From Thermosulfurimonas sp. F29 (GTDB taxonomy: Bacteria; Desulfobacterota; Thermodesulfobacteria; Thermodesulfobacteriales; Thermodesulfobacteriaceae), in the NCBI RefSeq assembly GCF_019688735.1, contig NZ_JAIFYA010000002.1, positions 558,001 through 622,000 of the forward strand: 64,000 bases of DNA, written 5' to 3'. The notes under the pieces were generated by a model. It saw only the letters and a list, made by a program, of their open reading frames with translations. It ran no database searches and was not told the origin of the DNA. Below are positions 8,474-16,900 of this stretch, piece by piece. Position 1 is the first letter of the stretch; each line of letters begins with the position of its first letter. Position numbers and translations under genes: made by a program.

Positions 8474-11400
8474 ATGAAAGACATCCGGCGCGGAATGACG
8501 GTGTGGACGGTCCTTTGCGGTTTACTGGCGGTGTTTCTCTGGGTGGTTCGTGCGGGGGCGGTGATCGCCCGTCCGCCCAGGGACCTCAAGATAAACGTGG
8601 AGGTCATCCGGCAGTGTCTCTTCGACTACGGAGGCGTGTACGGTTACTGGGAGATCCAGGCCGCCAACGGGACCGGCGGAGGGGTGCTCAAGTTCGTTCC
8701 GGTTCTCACCCGTGAGGACCTTTACCAGAAGTGCGTGAAAGAGAAGCGCAACTGTGTGTGCGAGAACACGCCGGGGATCGAGGCGGCCATTCAGGGGATC
8801 ACGCAGCCCTCTCCCAACGGCGGAAACGGGACGCAGCTTTCCCTTCAGGACGTGTGCGTGTCTCTGGGCGGGACCTGGACGGGCGACCGCTGCGTGCTTC
8901 CTCAGCAGACCGCGCAGGGTTCGCAGCAGAGCCCGCGGCAGATATGCGAGTCCTTGGGCGGGACCTGGACGGGGAACCGCTGCGTGCTCGCCTCGGCTGC
9001 GTCCAATCCGAGTTCATCCGCTCCGAGCAATCCGTCCAGTGGCGGCGGCACTGTAACTAATCCGAATCCGTTCACTCCGACCAATACGTCTGGTGGCGGC
9101 GGCAACCCCGGCGACACCAATCCTCCTACCAATCCTCCTTTGTGCGAACGCGATCCTCACGCCACCGGTCCTGATCCCAGTCACTCCGGTTGGTGTAAGT
9201 GCGAGCCTGGGTACCAGTGGTATGCGAAACAAGGACGGTGTGTTCCGATAGAAGGTCCGTGCGATCCTAGGCGCACCCCTCACGCCACCGGTCCTGATCC
9301 CAACCATTCCGGTCAGTGTTTGTGCGAGACCGGCTACACGTGGCTGAACGGGCGGTGCGAGCCGCTTTCCCGGGCCCGCATCCGGCTGGTGATTCGCCAG
9401 GAACAGCTGGAAAACAGCGAGAGATGGGGCGTGCAGACCTGGGACGCCGATCAGCTCGGTCCTAACGACGTGGTGACGCTGTATGCGGATCAACCGGTCT
9501 ACGTTGATCTCACTTACGAAGGGCTCAAAGACGCCGTGTGTCACTGGGAAGTGGGAACGCCGGGTGACGTGACCGTGATCGGCCAAAACTACACCGTCAG
9601 GGCCGATTACGATACCTCGAATGTGGCGTGGACGCCGGTTTACAAGGATCACGACGAAACCTTCCGGGTGGTCTGCGAAAAGGACGGGCAGTCCTATGAG
9701 AAGTTCGTGCGGGTGCGGTATGTGAACATGTCGTTCGGGCAGGAGTTTGTGAATGCGTTTCGGGGAAGGCGGGGTCCCAAGAAGTTCACGGCCACTCTCA
9801 CTCTGCGGTCGGCGAGCGACGTGGTTCGTCCGGAGGAGACCGTCACCGCGGAGCTGACGGTGGACAATGTTCACAACGACAAGCAGGTTCTGTGCCTGGT
9901 GAAGTTCAAGGGCGCGCAGGGGTTTCAGGTTGGCCGGGATGGGTGGACGACGCCTCCAGGAACGGTCGCTTACGATCCGCATCAGGCCGTGCACACGGAC
10001 ACCGTGCAGCTCAAAGCGAAAAATGATGCTGACGAATTGGCGGTTCGGATTGCGTGCGACGAGGTGGACGACCTGGCTGCAGCCTTGCGGGACAGGGAAC
10101 AGACTTTCCGGAATTTTCAGTTGTCCGGCGTGGTGCTGGAACGGTCGCTGCGGGTTGTAAAGTACGGATCTTCCGCCATGGCTTCCGCGGAGAGTCCGCA
10201 GATGTGGTTGCGCTTGTTTGTCGATCCGTCCGCCTTGTATCCCACGGACACAGGAAAGGCGACCGTGTGCTTTTACACGCTGTCGGGCAAGAAACTGAGC
10301 GATCTCGGCGGTCTTACCTGTCAGATGCGTGTCTGGATGGACGTCAACGCGAACGGCAACGTTGATCTGGACACCGGCTGGGTCACGACCACGGAAGCGA
10401 CCTGGGCAGACTGGCAGCCTGTGGCGACGGCGGATAGTGGTATTTGCTTGCAGACTTCGTTCCAGCCGAAGGCGATTATCGAGGGTCTTACGCAACGAAA
10501 GGGCAAGCCCTGGGCAAGCGTTTTCTTAAACCTGATGGCATCGGCGCGGGGAGCGGAGCTCAACTGGGCGATGCGGTGCAAGGATCCGAACTTCAACAAC
10601 GGCGAGTGGGTGGAAAGCGGTGTTCAGAAGATCACCGTGCTGAGACCGTCGGTGACATCGAGCATTCCGACGGGCGAGCGGCAACCCAACGATCCCATCG
10701 GAGGGGGAATCCGCATTCACGGCTTCAAGGGCGGAAAGTGCACCTTCACGGTGGAGTATCCCAATGATCCGAATGCGAACCCGGCGGTGAGCACTGTGTC
10801 CATCACCGAGCAGAATGTGAGCATCGATCTCAGCAACGCGACGGTGGCCTCGATCATTCCGCAGAATTACGAGGGACGGGTGCAGTACAGGGTGGTTTGC
10901 CGTCTGGGAAGCGGCGACAAAGCATATGTGTCGCAGGTGGAGTCGAACTTCACGGTGAAGCGTCCCCAGGTGACCCGGTTGGTTCAGTTTGATTTTAACG
11001 GACTGGAACAGGATCAGAACGAATACACCACCGGGGTCAAGGTGCATCTTTACATTTCAGGATTCCGCGGCGGCACTTGCTGGTACAAGTATGATGCAGG
11101 GGATACGGTCAGCGATGTGGGCGTGAAGGTAAGCAACGACGTTACGCTCAGGCCCACCAACGGGCGGTGGGTAGCGTGGTGGAACCCGGTGTCGCAGGAT
11201 GAGCTGGATACCGGAGACGTGACGTGGAACCTCACCGGTCACGGTGTGGGGACGGTGACTCTCAGCGTGAAGTGCTGTCCGCGGGGTGAATCGTCCGACA
11301 GCGCTTACTGTGAGGGGGATCAAATCCGGTTCCAAGTGAACCGTCCGCTGGAGGTGACGCTTGGGGCTTCAGCGGGAACTTCACGTAGCCGTCCGCTTGC

Positions 11401-12136
11401 GCCCAACGGTAGCTTCAACCTGACGCTTGTGATCAAGGGGTTCAAGGGAGGATCGTGCAAGTACTACGTATCGTCGAACCGAGACATGGACGTGCTCGGT
11501 TTAACCGAGGGGCGCTGGAGCACGCTGTATGCCAATGTGGACAACGATAACATCAATGCGCAGGCGCCGCTCACCGTCAAAAACGACAGCGAGTCGGTAC
11601 AGTCGCAGACGATCAAGGTGCGTTGCTGTCCGAGGACCTGGAGCACGAACTGTGCTGGCGGCAGGGAAGGCAGCGTGACGGTATATGCGAAGGGGAAGCC
11701 CGTTTCTTCCGCTTCGTCTGGTGCGTACAGGAGTTATCGGAGCGCTTCCGCAAGTCGGTCGGTGACGGTGAGTCTGTCACCGTCGAGTTCTTGGAGCAAT
11801 CCGTTGCGCACTTACGGTGGACGCAAGTCGTTCTCCGCGACCGTGACCGTTAGGGGATTTGCGGGCGGGCGCTGCAAGTACAGGTTCGTCAAGCGGACGG
11901 GTTACGTCGTGAGTGTCTATTACGGAAACACCTCGATTCCGTTTGCGACTTGGTATGACCTGCCTGATCAGCCCACGAGCAACAGCTTCAGCAGGACCTA
12001 CTCCGGCCTCGAAGTGGAACGTCCTTACAGCACCACGACCTGGGTCAGGCTTGAGGTGCGTTGCTGTCCGGGGGCCTGGAGCGCATCCTGTGCGAACGGC
12101 AAGACGGGAAGCGCGACGCTTTATGTGAAAAGGTAG
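8474..12136 (+). CDS. Giant exported Cys-rich repeat protein (1,220 aa)
   Basis: GGGAGGAGGAG precedes ATG 8474. After a signal peptide (about 1-35) there are two copies of a C-x2-LGGTWTG-x-RCV motif (about residues 126 and 158). A Ser/Pro/Asn/Gly-rich spacer follows, then two EGF-like Cys modules sharing 'HATGPDP.HSG.C.CE.GY.W' (about 223 and 263), then a series of Ig-like beta-sandwich repeats. The last four repeats are recognisable by 'GF(K/R/A)GG.C.Y' near residues 749, 862, 988 and 1128. The later ones end in 'CCP....S..C..G'. Such modular Cys-rich architecture is typical of adhesins and surface filaments. Divergent from the metalloprotease gene, with which it may share a control region. 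No anchor or sorting motif seen at the C-terminus (ends LYVKR). Function unknown; surface or extracellular role inferred. Confidence 0.82.
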   Translation: MKDIRRGMTVWTVLCGLLAVFLWVVRAGAVIARPPRDLKINVEVIRQCLFDYGGVYGYWEIQAANGTGGGVLKFVPVLTREDLYQKCVKEKRNCVCENTPGIEAAIQGITQPSPNGGNGTQLSLQDVCVSLGGTWTGDRCVLPQQTAQGSQQSPRQICESLGGTWTGNRCVLASAASNPSSSAPSNPSSGGGTVTNPNPFTPTNTSGGGGNPGDTNPPTNPPLCERDPHATGPDPSHSGWCKCEPGYQWYAKQGRCVPIEGPCDPRRTPHATGPDPNHSGQCLCETGYTWLNGRCEPLSRARIRLVIRQEQLENSERWGVQTWDADQLGPNDVVTLYADQPVYVDLTYEGLKDAVCHWEVGTPGDVTVIGQNYTVRADYDTSNVAWTPVYKDHDETFRVVCEKDGQSYEKFVRVRYVNMSFGQEFVNAFRGRRGPKKFTATLTLRSASDVVRPEETVTAELTVDNVHNDKQVLCLVKFKGAQGFQVGRDGWTTPPGTVAYDPHQAVHTDTVQLKAKNDADELAVRIACDEVDDLAAALRDREQTFRNFQLSGVVLERSLRVVKYGSSAMASAESPQMWLRLFVDPSALYPTDTGKATVCFYTLSGKKLSDLGGLTCQMRVWMDVNANGNVDLDTGWVTTTEATWADWQPVATADSGICLQTSFQPKAIIEGLTQRKGKPWASVFLNLMASARGAELNWAMRCKDPNFNNGEWVESGVQKITVLRPSVTSSIPTGERQPNDPIGGGIRIHGFKGGKCTFTVEYPNDPNANPAVSTVSITEQNVSIDLSNATVASIIPQNYEGRVQYRVVCRLGSGDKAYVSQVESNFTVKRPQVTRLVQFDFNGLEQDQNEYTTGVKVHLYISGFRGGTCWYKYDAGDTVSDVGVKVSNDVTLRPTNGRWVAWWNPVSQDELDTGDVTWNLTGHGVGTVTLSVKCCPRGESSDSAYCEGDQIRFQVNRPLEVTLGASAGTSRSRPLAPNGSFNLTLVIKGFKGGSCKYYVSSNRDMDVLGLTEGRWSTLYANVDNDNINAQAPLTVKNDSESVQSQTIKVRCCPRTWSTNCAGGREGSVTVYAKGKPVSSASSGAYRSYRSASASRSVTVSLSPSSSWSNPLRTYGGRKSFSATVTVRGFAGGRCKYRFVKRTGYVVSVYYGNTSIPFATWYDLPDQPTSNSFSRTYSGLEVERPYSTTTWVRLEVRCCPGAWSASCANGKTGSATLYVKR

Positions 12137-12145
12137 CCGAAGGAG

Positions 12146-12182
12146 CGGTCCGCGGGCCGTAGGGGTCCGCGGACCGTTCGTC
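12146..12182 (+). terminator. Terminator-like hairpin after the repeat protein
   Basis: A perfect 10-bp stem CGGTCCGCGG/CCGCGGACCG with an 11-base loop starts 9 bases after the stop codon. The following TTCGTCT is only weakly T-rich, so partial read-through into the next gene is possible. Confidence 0.6.
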
Positions 12183-12206
12183 TGATCGGGGAAGGGAGGT
12201 TGAACC

Positions 12207-13106
12207 ATGAAGGCACGGAAAGCGGTGCGGATGGTAGCGGGAGGTTTTCTGGCGGCCGCGCTGGTTCTTTCGTCCGTCTTTTCGTCCGCGGCGCGGGCGG
12301 GCAGAGGACACGAACGGTTTTCCATCCGCGTTCCCGGCGTTTCGGTGATGATGCACCAGGACGATGGTGAAGGCGAGCGGTTCTCCATCCGCATCCCCGG
12401 TGTTTCGGTGATGCACCGGGACGACGATGGGGAACACGCTTTCGCCGCTTCTCGGCCGAATCGGACGGACAGGGAAGACAGGGAAGAGGGCGAAACCCGG
12501 TCGGCGAATCGTGAGATTGAGGCGAAGGTGTGGTCGTGGGGTGAGCACAGGGTGCGGGTTGCGGTGCGGACGAACCCGGAGGCGGATTCGATCAGGCGGT
12601 GTCTGGAGCGGGGTGGAGGTGTACGGCTTGTGCTCCACTTCGGAGGACGCGAGCTTGCGGATCTGGGCGAAATCGTTCCGGGGCGTCGCTACGCCCTCGA
12701 TCTGGATCCTTCCGTACTGGCCGAGCGTTTCCACGTCAAAAATATCGGGCAGCTGAAGCTCGGACTGAGGTGCGTTTGGCCGGGGGAACGGGAAACACAG
12801 CGGGAAAGGGAAAACGCGGAGGAAAGGACAAGAGGGAATGTCGCCGCGGGTTCGGAACAGTCTGTGGATATGGGGCGGTTTCTGGTGCGGGAGCGCAGGC
12901 CGCAGGATGTGCTGCAGGCTCAGAGTCAGGTGCGCACCATGGCGCAGCGCAACCTGACGACGGCGCAGTTTCACGTGATAGCGCTGTGCCGGTCTCTGGG
13001 CTGGCGGTGGGTGCGTCTCCCTTCGGGGAAAGGGATCTGCCTGGCCCGCAGCCGGAGCCGCGGTTCCTCCAACGGGAATTCCGTCAACGGCACCACAACA
13101 CCCTAA
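12207..13106 (+). CDS. Exported protein with 'RFSIR(V/I)PGVSVM' repeats and C-terminal Cys motif
   Basis: Start ATG 12207 follows GGGAGG. The 299-residue product has a signal peptide (to about residue 32), then two tandem copies of 'RFSIR(V/I)PGVSVM' (about residues 35-75), a charged spacer, a domain with two Cys ('RRCLERGGG' and 'KLGLRCVWPG'), and a C-terminal stretch 'FHVIALCRSLGWRW' followed by a second Cys 16 residues on. That last motif matches the end of the first gene in the window and the repeats of the gene at 8474. So at least three neighbouring exported proteins share it, suggesting common assembly or recognition. No known family. Confidence 0.7.
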   Translation: MKARKAVRMVAGGFLAAALVLSSVFSSAARAGRGHERFSIRVPGVSVMMHQDDGEGERFSIRIPGVSVMHRDDDGEHAFAASRPNRTDREDREEGETRSANREIEAKVWSWGEHRVRVAVRTNPEADSIRRCLERGGGVRLVLHFGGRELADLGEIVPGRRYALDLDPSVLAERFHVKNIGQLKLGLRCVWPGERETQRERENAEERTRGNVAAGSEQSVDMGRFLVRERRPQDVLQAQSQVRTMAQRNLTTAQFHVIALCRSLGWRWVRLPSGKGICLARSRSRGSSNGNSVNGTTTP

Positions 13107-13157
13107 CACGGGAACCGTCCACTCCTTTTTCGTCCGTTTTTCCGTCACTCGCAATTT

Positions 13158-13190
13158 CGCCGCGCGCGGGCCTCGGCGGTTTTCTTTTTC
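13158..13190 (+). terminator. Possible terminator between the exported-protein gene and the AAA/VWA operon
   Basis: CGCCG and CGGCG flank an 11-base GC-rich loop and are followed by GTTTTCTTTTT. The stem is short, so confidence is moderate. Confidence 0.4.
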
Positions 13191-13233
13191 GTTTCGGCGG
13201 GATCTCTTCCGAATCCATGATGGGAGGTTTGCG

Positions 13234-13770
13234 ATGGCAGAGCACAGAGAGCAGGAAATCGCGGAGGCCATCGCGGACGCATGTGTGGCGGAGGACTATG
13301 AGGAGTTTAGGCGGATCTTCGTGGAGGAGGGTTGGCGGGGGGTGGCCGCACGGGACCCTTGGCGCTGGCATCCCGATCTGCTGGAGGAGCTGGCCGATCT
13401 TGAGGAAGATGGCGTGCGGCTCGTGCTTCAGACCCCCTCGCCCGCGGAGGTTGACGACGGGTTCATGGAGGCGGCCTGGTTGATCGGGGCATCGAGGTGG
13501 CGCACCCTGACGGATCTTGCGGCGGACGCTTATGAGGACGCCTGGGACGACGTGATTGAGCGGACAAGGGGACGGGGTTGGCGGGAAGGCCCCACGGAGG
13601 ACGAAGTGGCCCGCCGGGAAGCCGAGCTGATCGAACAGGTTTTCTACGAGGCGCGGGATCAGGCCGAGAAAGCACTTCGGGACGTTTATCGATCCTACTG
13701 GAAACGTCTTGCTCAGCGCAGGATACGCAGACTTCGGAGGGGAGTAAGCCATGGGTATACGGTTTCGTAA
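13234..13770 (+). CDS. Acidic hypothetical protein, first gene of the AAA/VWA operon
   Basis: GGGAGG lies 6 bases before ATG 13234. The 178-residue product is highly charged and probably all-helical, with many Glu/Asp early and an Arg-rich end ('RLAQRRIRRLRRG'). It has no signal peptide or membrane segment and no family I recognise. Its last 20 bases overlap the start of the MoxR-like ATPase gene, so translation is probably coupled and the product may be a partner or adaptor of the ATPase. Confidence 0.7.
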   Translation: MAEHREQEIAEAIADACVAEDYEEFRRIFVEEGWRGVAARDPWRWHPDLLEELADLEEDGVRLVLQTPSPAEVDDGFMEAAWLIGASRWRTLTDLAADAYEDAWDDVIERTRGRGWREGPTEDEVARREAELIEQVFYEARDQAEKALRDVYRSYWKRLAQRRIRRLRRGVSHGYTVS

Positions 13771-14815
13771 CGCCGAGGCGGAGGCGCAGATCGAGTTCGC
13801 TTTTCGGTACGGTTCAGGGGTGCTTTTGGTGGGTCCTCCGGGCACGGGCAAGACCACCTGTCTTCTCCAGAAGGCCCGTGAGGACGGTTTTGTGCCGGTG
13901 GTAGTGGCGGGTCGGGAATCGCTCCAAGATGCTGATTTGCTGGGGACCTTCGTGCCCCGTACGGACGGTCGGGGGTTCGTTTTCCGGTACGGTCCGCTGG
14001 GCGAGGCGTTTCAGCGGGCGGCCCGCGGCGAAAAGGTGCTCTTCGTGGCGGATGAGATCAACCGGATGCCTTCCCGCCACCAGTCCATTTTCATCGAGGC
14101 GATCAACGTGTACGACGAAAGCGAATGGGTGCTTCGGAATCACTTCACGGGGGAGACGCTCACGGCACCGCGGGAGAACCTGAAGTTTGCGGCCACGGCC
14201 AACACGGGCTACAACGAAGTTTACGAGATACCGGCGGCGCTTTTTGATCGTTTGGCGGTGGTGTTCGTGGGATACCCCTCGCCGGAGGAGGAGATGCTGA
14301 TCCTTGAGGATGCGGCGCGCGAGGTTCTGGGGGACGGTCTCGACGAGAAGGCGGTGCTTGCGCTGAGGGAGACGCTGTGGAGGCCCTTAGTGCGTTTTGC
14401 GGGTGCCGTTCGGACCATGGCCGAGGGGGAGGAGGGACCGCTTGTTGAGGGCATCTCCACGCGGGCTCTGGTAAACGTAGTGCGGCAGACGTTTGCGGCG
14501 GCGCGGAACGGGACCGATCCCAAGGTGGCGCTAGCGCGGGCGATGGAGCTGGCGTTCGTGAGGCTGGTGCGTCCGGGAGAAAACCCCGACTGGCGGGAAG
14601 CTTTGAACGGGCTTATGGAGACGTTCCGGCAGGCGGTGGATCTCTCGAAGGCGGCCAAAACGGTGGCGTGGACGCTTTCCCGGTTGACTTCGGCGAAATC
14701 CCCGGCTCCGGCGGAGTCGGCGAAGGGAGCCGCGTCGAGGCGACGGGTTTCCTCCGCCAGAGCTACGGTTAGAACCGTGCGGCGGGGACGGGGCGCAAGT
14801 CCCGTGGACCTTTAA
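13751..14815 (+). CDS. MoxR/CobS-like AAA+ ATPase
   Basis: A 354-residue AAA_5-type ATPase. It has Walker A 'GPPGTGKTT' near residue 27, Walker B 'VLFVADEINR' near 97 and sensor 1 'KFAATANTGYNE' near 145, then 'EIPAALFDRLAVVFVGYP', which carries the arginine finger region. This is the normal layout for MoxR, NorQ and CobS ATPases, which remodel or insert metal cofactors together with a VWA-domain partner. The partner gene follows 12 bases downstream. Preceded by an overlapping acidic gene. The target is unknown; the neighbouring exported Cys-rich proteins and metalloprotease are candidates, but nothing in the sequence proves a link. Confidence 0.88.
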   Translation: MGIRFRNAEAEAQIEFAFRYGSGVLLVGPPGTGKTTCLLQKAREDGFVPVVVAGRESLQDADLLGTFVPRTDGRGFVFRYGPLGEAFQRAARGEKVLFVADEINRMPSRHQSIFIEAINVYDESEWVLRNHFTGETLTAPRENLKFAATANTGYNEVYEIPAALFDRLAVVFVGYPSPEEEMLILEDAAREVLGDGLDEKAVLALRETLWRPLVRFAGAVRTMAEGEEGPLVEGISTRALVNVVRQTFAAARNGTDPKVALARAMELAFVRLVRPGENPDWREALNGLMETFRQAVDLSKAAKTVAWTLSRLTSAKSPAPAESAKGAASRRRVSSARATVRTVRRGRGASPVDL

Positions 14816-14827
14816 GGAGGCGAGGGC

Positions 14828-16762
14828 ATGAGGCGTTCGCGGGTTGCGGAGCTGGTGCGGACGGGGAAGCTTGACCCCGGCATTTCCGGCGAGGAGCTGA
14901 TCCGAGAGGCGGGGCGGCTTCTCGGCGAGGAGGATTTCGACCGGATGAAACTCAGGGGCGAGGGAGCGCTTTTCGCCCGCGAGATGGGGGCCGGTCTTCT
15001 GGTGAACGGTTTGCGGCGGCTTTTCGAGGAGACCTGCAACGGCCCGAAGGGGGTGCGGTTTCAGGGCACGGTCGAAATCGACGTCGGGGCCCCGGCCTGG
15101 TTCAACTACGACAGGCGAAGCGTGTACGTGAACTTTGCCTACGCCCTGAGCTTTGACCGGAAGGCGTTTCTGGGGCTGCTCTACCACGAGAACTGTCATG
15201 TGGTCTGGAGCAGGCTTCCCGAAGACCCGGAGGAGCGCAAACGGATTTTCGGGGATCCCCTGCTGAGGAATCTGGTCAATCTGTTGGAGGATCGGCGGGT
15301 GGAATGTCGTCTGGCGGAAAGGCTTCCGCAGGGTTTTTTGTGTGTGGAGAGGGCGCACCGGGTGTTTTTGGCGCGGATGCGGGGCGACGAGGCGGTGGAG
15401 AGGTACGGACCGGCGGCGCTTTTCTATGCGGCTTCGTTTGCGGACCTGGCGGACGTGTACGTTTCTCTGGGGGATCTTCCGCGGCGGCGGATGGAGGAGG
15501 GTTTGAGGTCCGCGGCGTTGCGGGAGCGTCTTGCGGACAGCGGGGTGGAGCTTTCCGAGTTTCGGGAGCTGATCGGGGACCTGGCGCGCACGGCGAGGCG
15601 GTGTGCGGAGCGCTGCCAGTCGCTTGCGGAGACGGCGAGGGAGGCCGAGGCGTTTCTCGCAAGGTGGCGGGAGACCCTCGCAAAGCTGTTTCCCCGTCAC
15701 GAGGCGGAGAGAGGTTTTTCGAGGGGGATTCCCGGTCTTGAGGGCGAGGCGAGCTTCAACGAGGAGGGGAAGGCGTTCGAGCCCGACCCGGAGGGAACGT
15801 TCGACGTGGACGCCCCGGATGCGTCCTGTCCGTCGGACGAACCGGATAACGACGATACGCCGGACGATGTGGAACCATTGCGGACGATGAAGGATGGCGA
15901 GGAGGAGGGTCTGCGGCGGTTGCTTCAGCGTTTTGCCGGGTCGCGTTTGGGGAGGTGTCGGCTGGTTCCGGCGAGGGAGCTCGGCGGTGCGGAGCCGGAT
16001 GAGGAGCACGTGCGGGCCGTGGCCGAGGGACGGAGAACGGCGCAGCGTCTCCTGCGGAGGTTTCCGATGGTGCGGATGATGCCGAAGACGGTTTGGACAC
16101 CTGACGTGGTTGGTGAGCGGCTTGACGTGCGGTCGTTGGTGCGGTCCGCGGAGGAGAACGGTCTTCCGGCGTGCTGGCTGCGGCAGGAGACGATCAGGGA
16201 ACCGCTTCCGCTTCCGGTGTGCGATGTGGTGTTGGACACGTCGGGATCGATGTACGGGAAGCCCCTGCGGGAGGGGGTGTTCTGGGGAGCGTTTTTCATG
16301 GAGGTTTCCCGACGGCTTGCGCCGCTTGCGGAGGCGCGGGTGTTTGCAACCCGGATGGTTGGTGGTGAACGCATGCTTGCTCGCATGGAGCGGTTTGAGG
16401 ATCTTGAGCGGCTTCAGACCGGTGGCACGGACGGGTTTGCGGTTTATGATGCGCTGGTTCCGGACAAGCCGGAGACGATTTTTGTCGTCACGGACGGGGC
16501 GTTCATGTCGCAAGAGGACCAGGAGGTTTGGGTGCGGGTCGGGCGTCGGTGTCGGGTGATAGGGCTTTACTGCGGCGATGAGGGGGATCTTCCGAAGGTG
16601 AAGGAGTTGCTTTCGCCCGTTTGTCGGCAGGTGGTGTTGGCTTCGGATCGGGAGGCGATGGTGCGGCTGGTGACGGCGGTTCTGCGTCGGTTTAGGGACC
16701 GAGTGCGTCGGAACGAGCTCGTGCGGCGGCGGTTTCGGACCGGTGTGGTATTGACGAATTAG
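14828..16762 (+). CDS. VWA-domain protein with HExxH motif, partner of the MoxR-like ATPase
   Basis: AAGGAGG precedes ATG 14828. In the 644-residue product the first half contains 'GLLYHENCHVVWS' near residue 118, an HExxH zinc-site motif, with 'LVNLLEDRRVE' 35 residues later, as in DUF2201-like putative metallopeptidases. A middle Glu/Arg-rich helical region is followed by an acidic segment (about 305-360). The C-terminal domain begins with 'CDVVLDTSGSMYG' near 465, a VWA fold whose DxSGS is a MIDAS metal site, then 'FVVTDGAF'. This layout resembles CobT/NorD-type partners of MoxR ATPases. No signal peptide, so cytoplasmic. The operon appears to end here. Confidence 0.85.
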   Translation: MRRSRVAELVRTGKLDPGISGEELIREAGRLLGEEDFDRMKLRGEGALFAREMGAGLLVNGLRRLFEETCNGPKGVRFQGTVEIDVGAPAWFNYDRRSVYVNFAYALSFDRKAFLGLLYHENCHVVWSRLPEDPEERKRIFGDPLLRNLVNLLEDRRVECRLAERLPQGFLCVERAHRVFLARMRGDEAVERYGPAALFYAASFADLADVYVSLGDLPRRRMEEGLRSAALRERLADSGVELSEFRELIGDLARTARRCAERCQSLAETAREAEAFLARWRETLAKLFPRHEAERGFSRGIPGLEGEASFNEEGKAFEPDPEGTFDVDAPDASCPSDEPDNDDTPDDVEPLRTMKDGEEEGLRRLLQRFAGSRLGRCRLVPARELGGAEPDEEHVRAVAEGRRTAQRLLRRFPMVRMMPKTVWTPDVVGERLDVRSLVRSAEENGLPACWLRQETIREPLPLPVCDVVLDTSGSMYGKPLREGVFWGAFFMEVSRRLAPLAEARVFATRMVGGERMLARMERFEDLERLQTGGTDGFAVYDALVPDKPETIFVVTDGAFMSQEDQEVWVRVGRRCRVIGLYCGDEGDLPKVKELLSPVCRQVVLASDREAMVRLVTAVLRRFRDRVRRNELVRRRFRTGVVLTN

Positions 16763-16834
16763 ACGCAAACGGGTGCGTAGAATCCGGCTCGCATGTGGCG
16801 GCAACGGTTTGACACGAGATCGAGGACTGCTCGA

Positions 16835-16863
16835 TTCGCTGTTTATATTTTTCGTATTATAAT
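16835..16863 (+). promoter_or_regulatory. Candidate sigma-70 promoter for the DUF234-type ATPase
   Basis: A perfect TATAAT at 16858-16863 lies 17 bases after TTCGCT (a poor -35). The start codon is about 38 bases downstream. The region is a sudden AT-rich patch in GC-rich surroundings. Confidence 0.4.
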
Positions 16864-16900
16864 AACATCAACACACAAAATTTTCGGGACAGGGGTTATA

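Noticed and set aside
9014-10495. 493-codon minus-strand frame
   Set aside because: Shadow of the giant repeat protein. High Arg/His composition and no family.
14531-16804. 757-codon open frame on the minus strand
   Set aside because: Mirror of the VWA gene in GC-rich DNA. Its product is a low-complexity Arg/Pro/His-rich chain with no domain, while the plus strand has clear motifs and a ribosome binding site.
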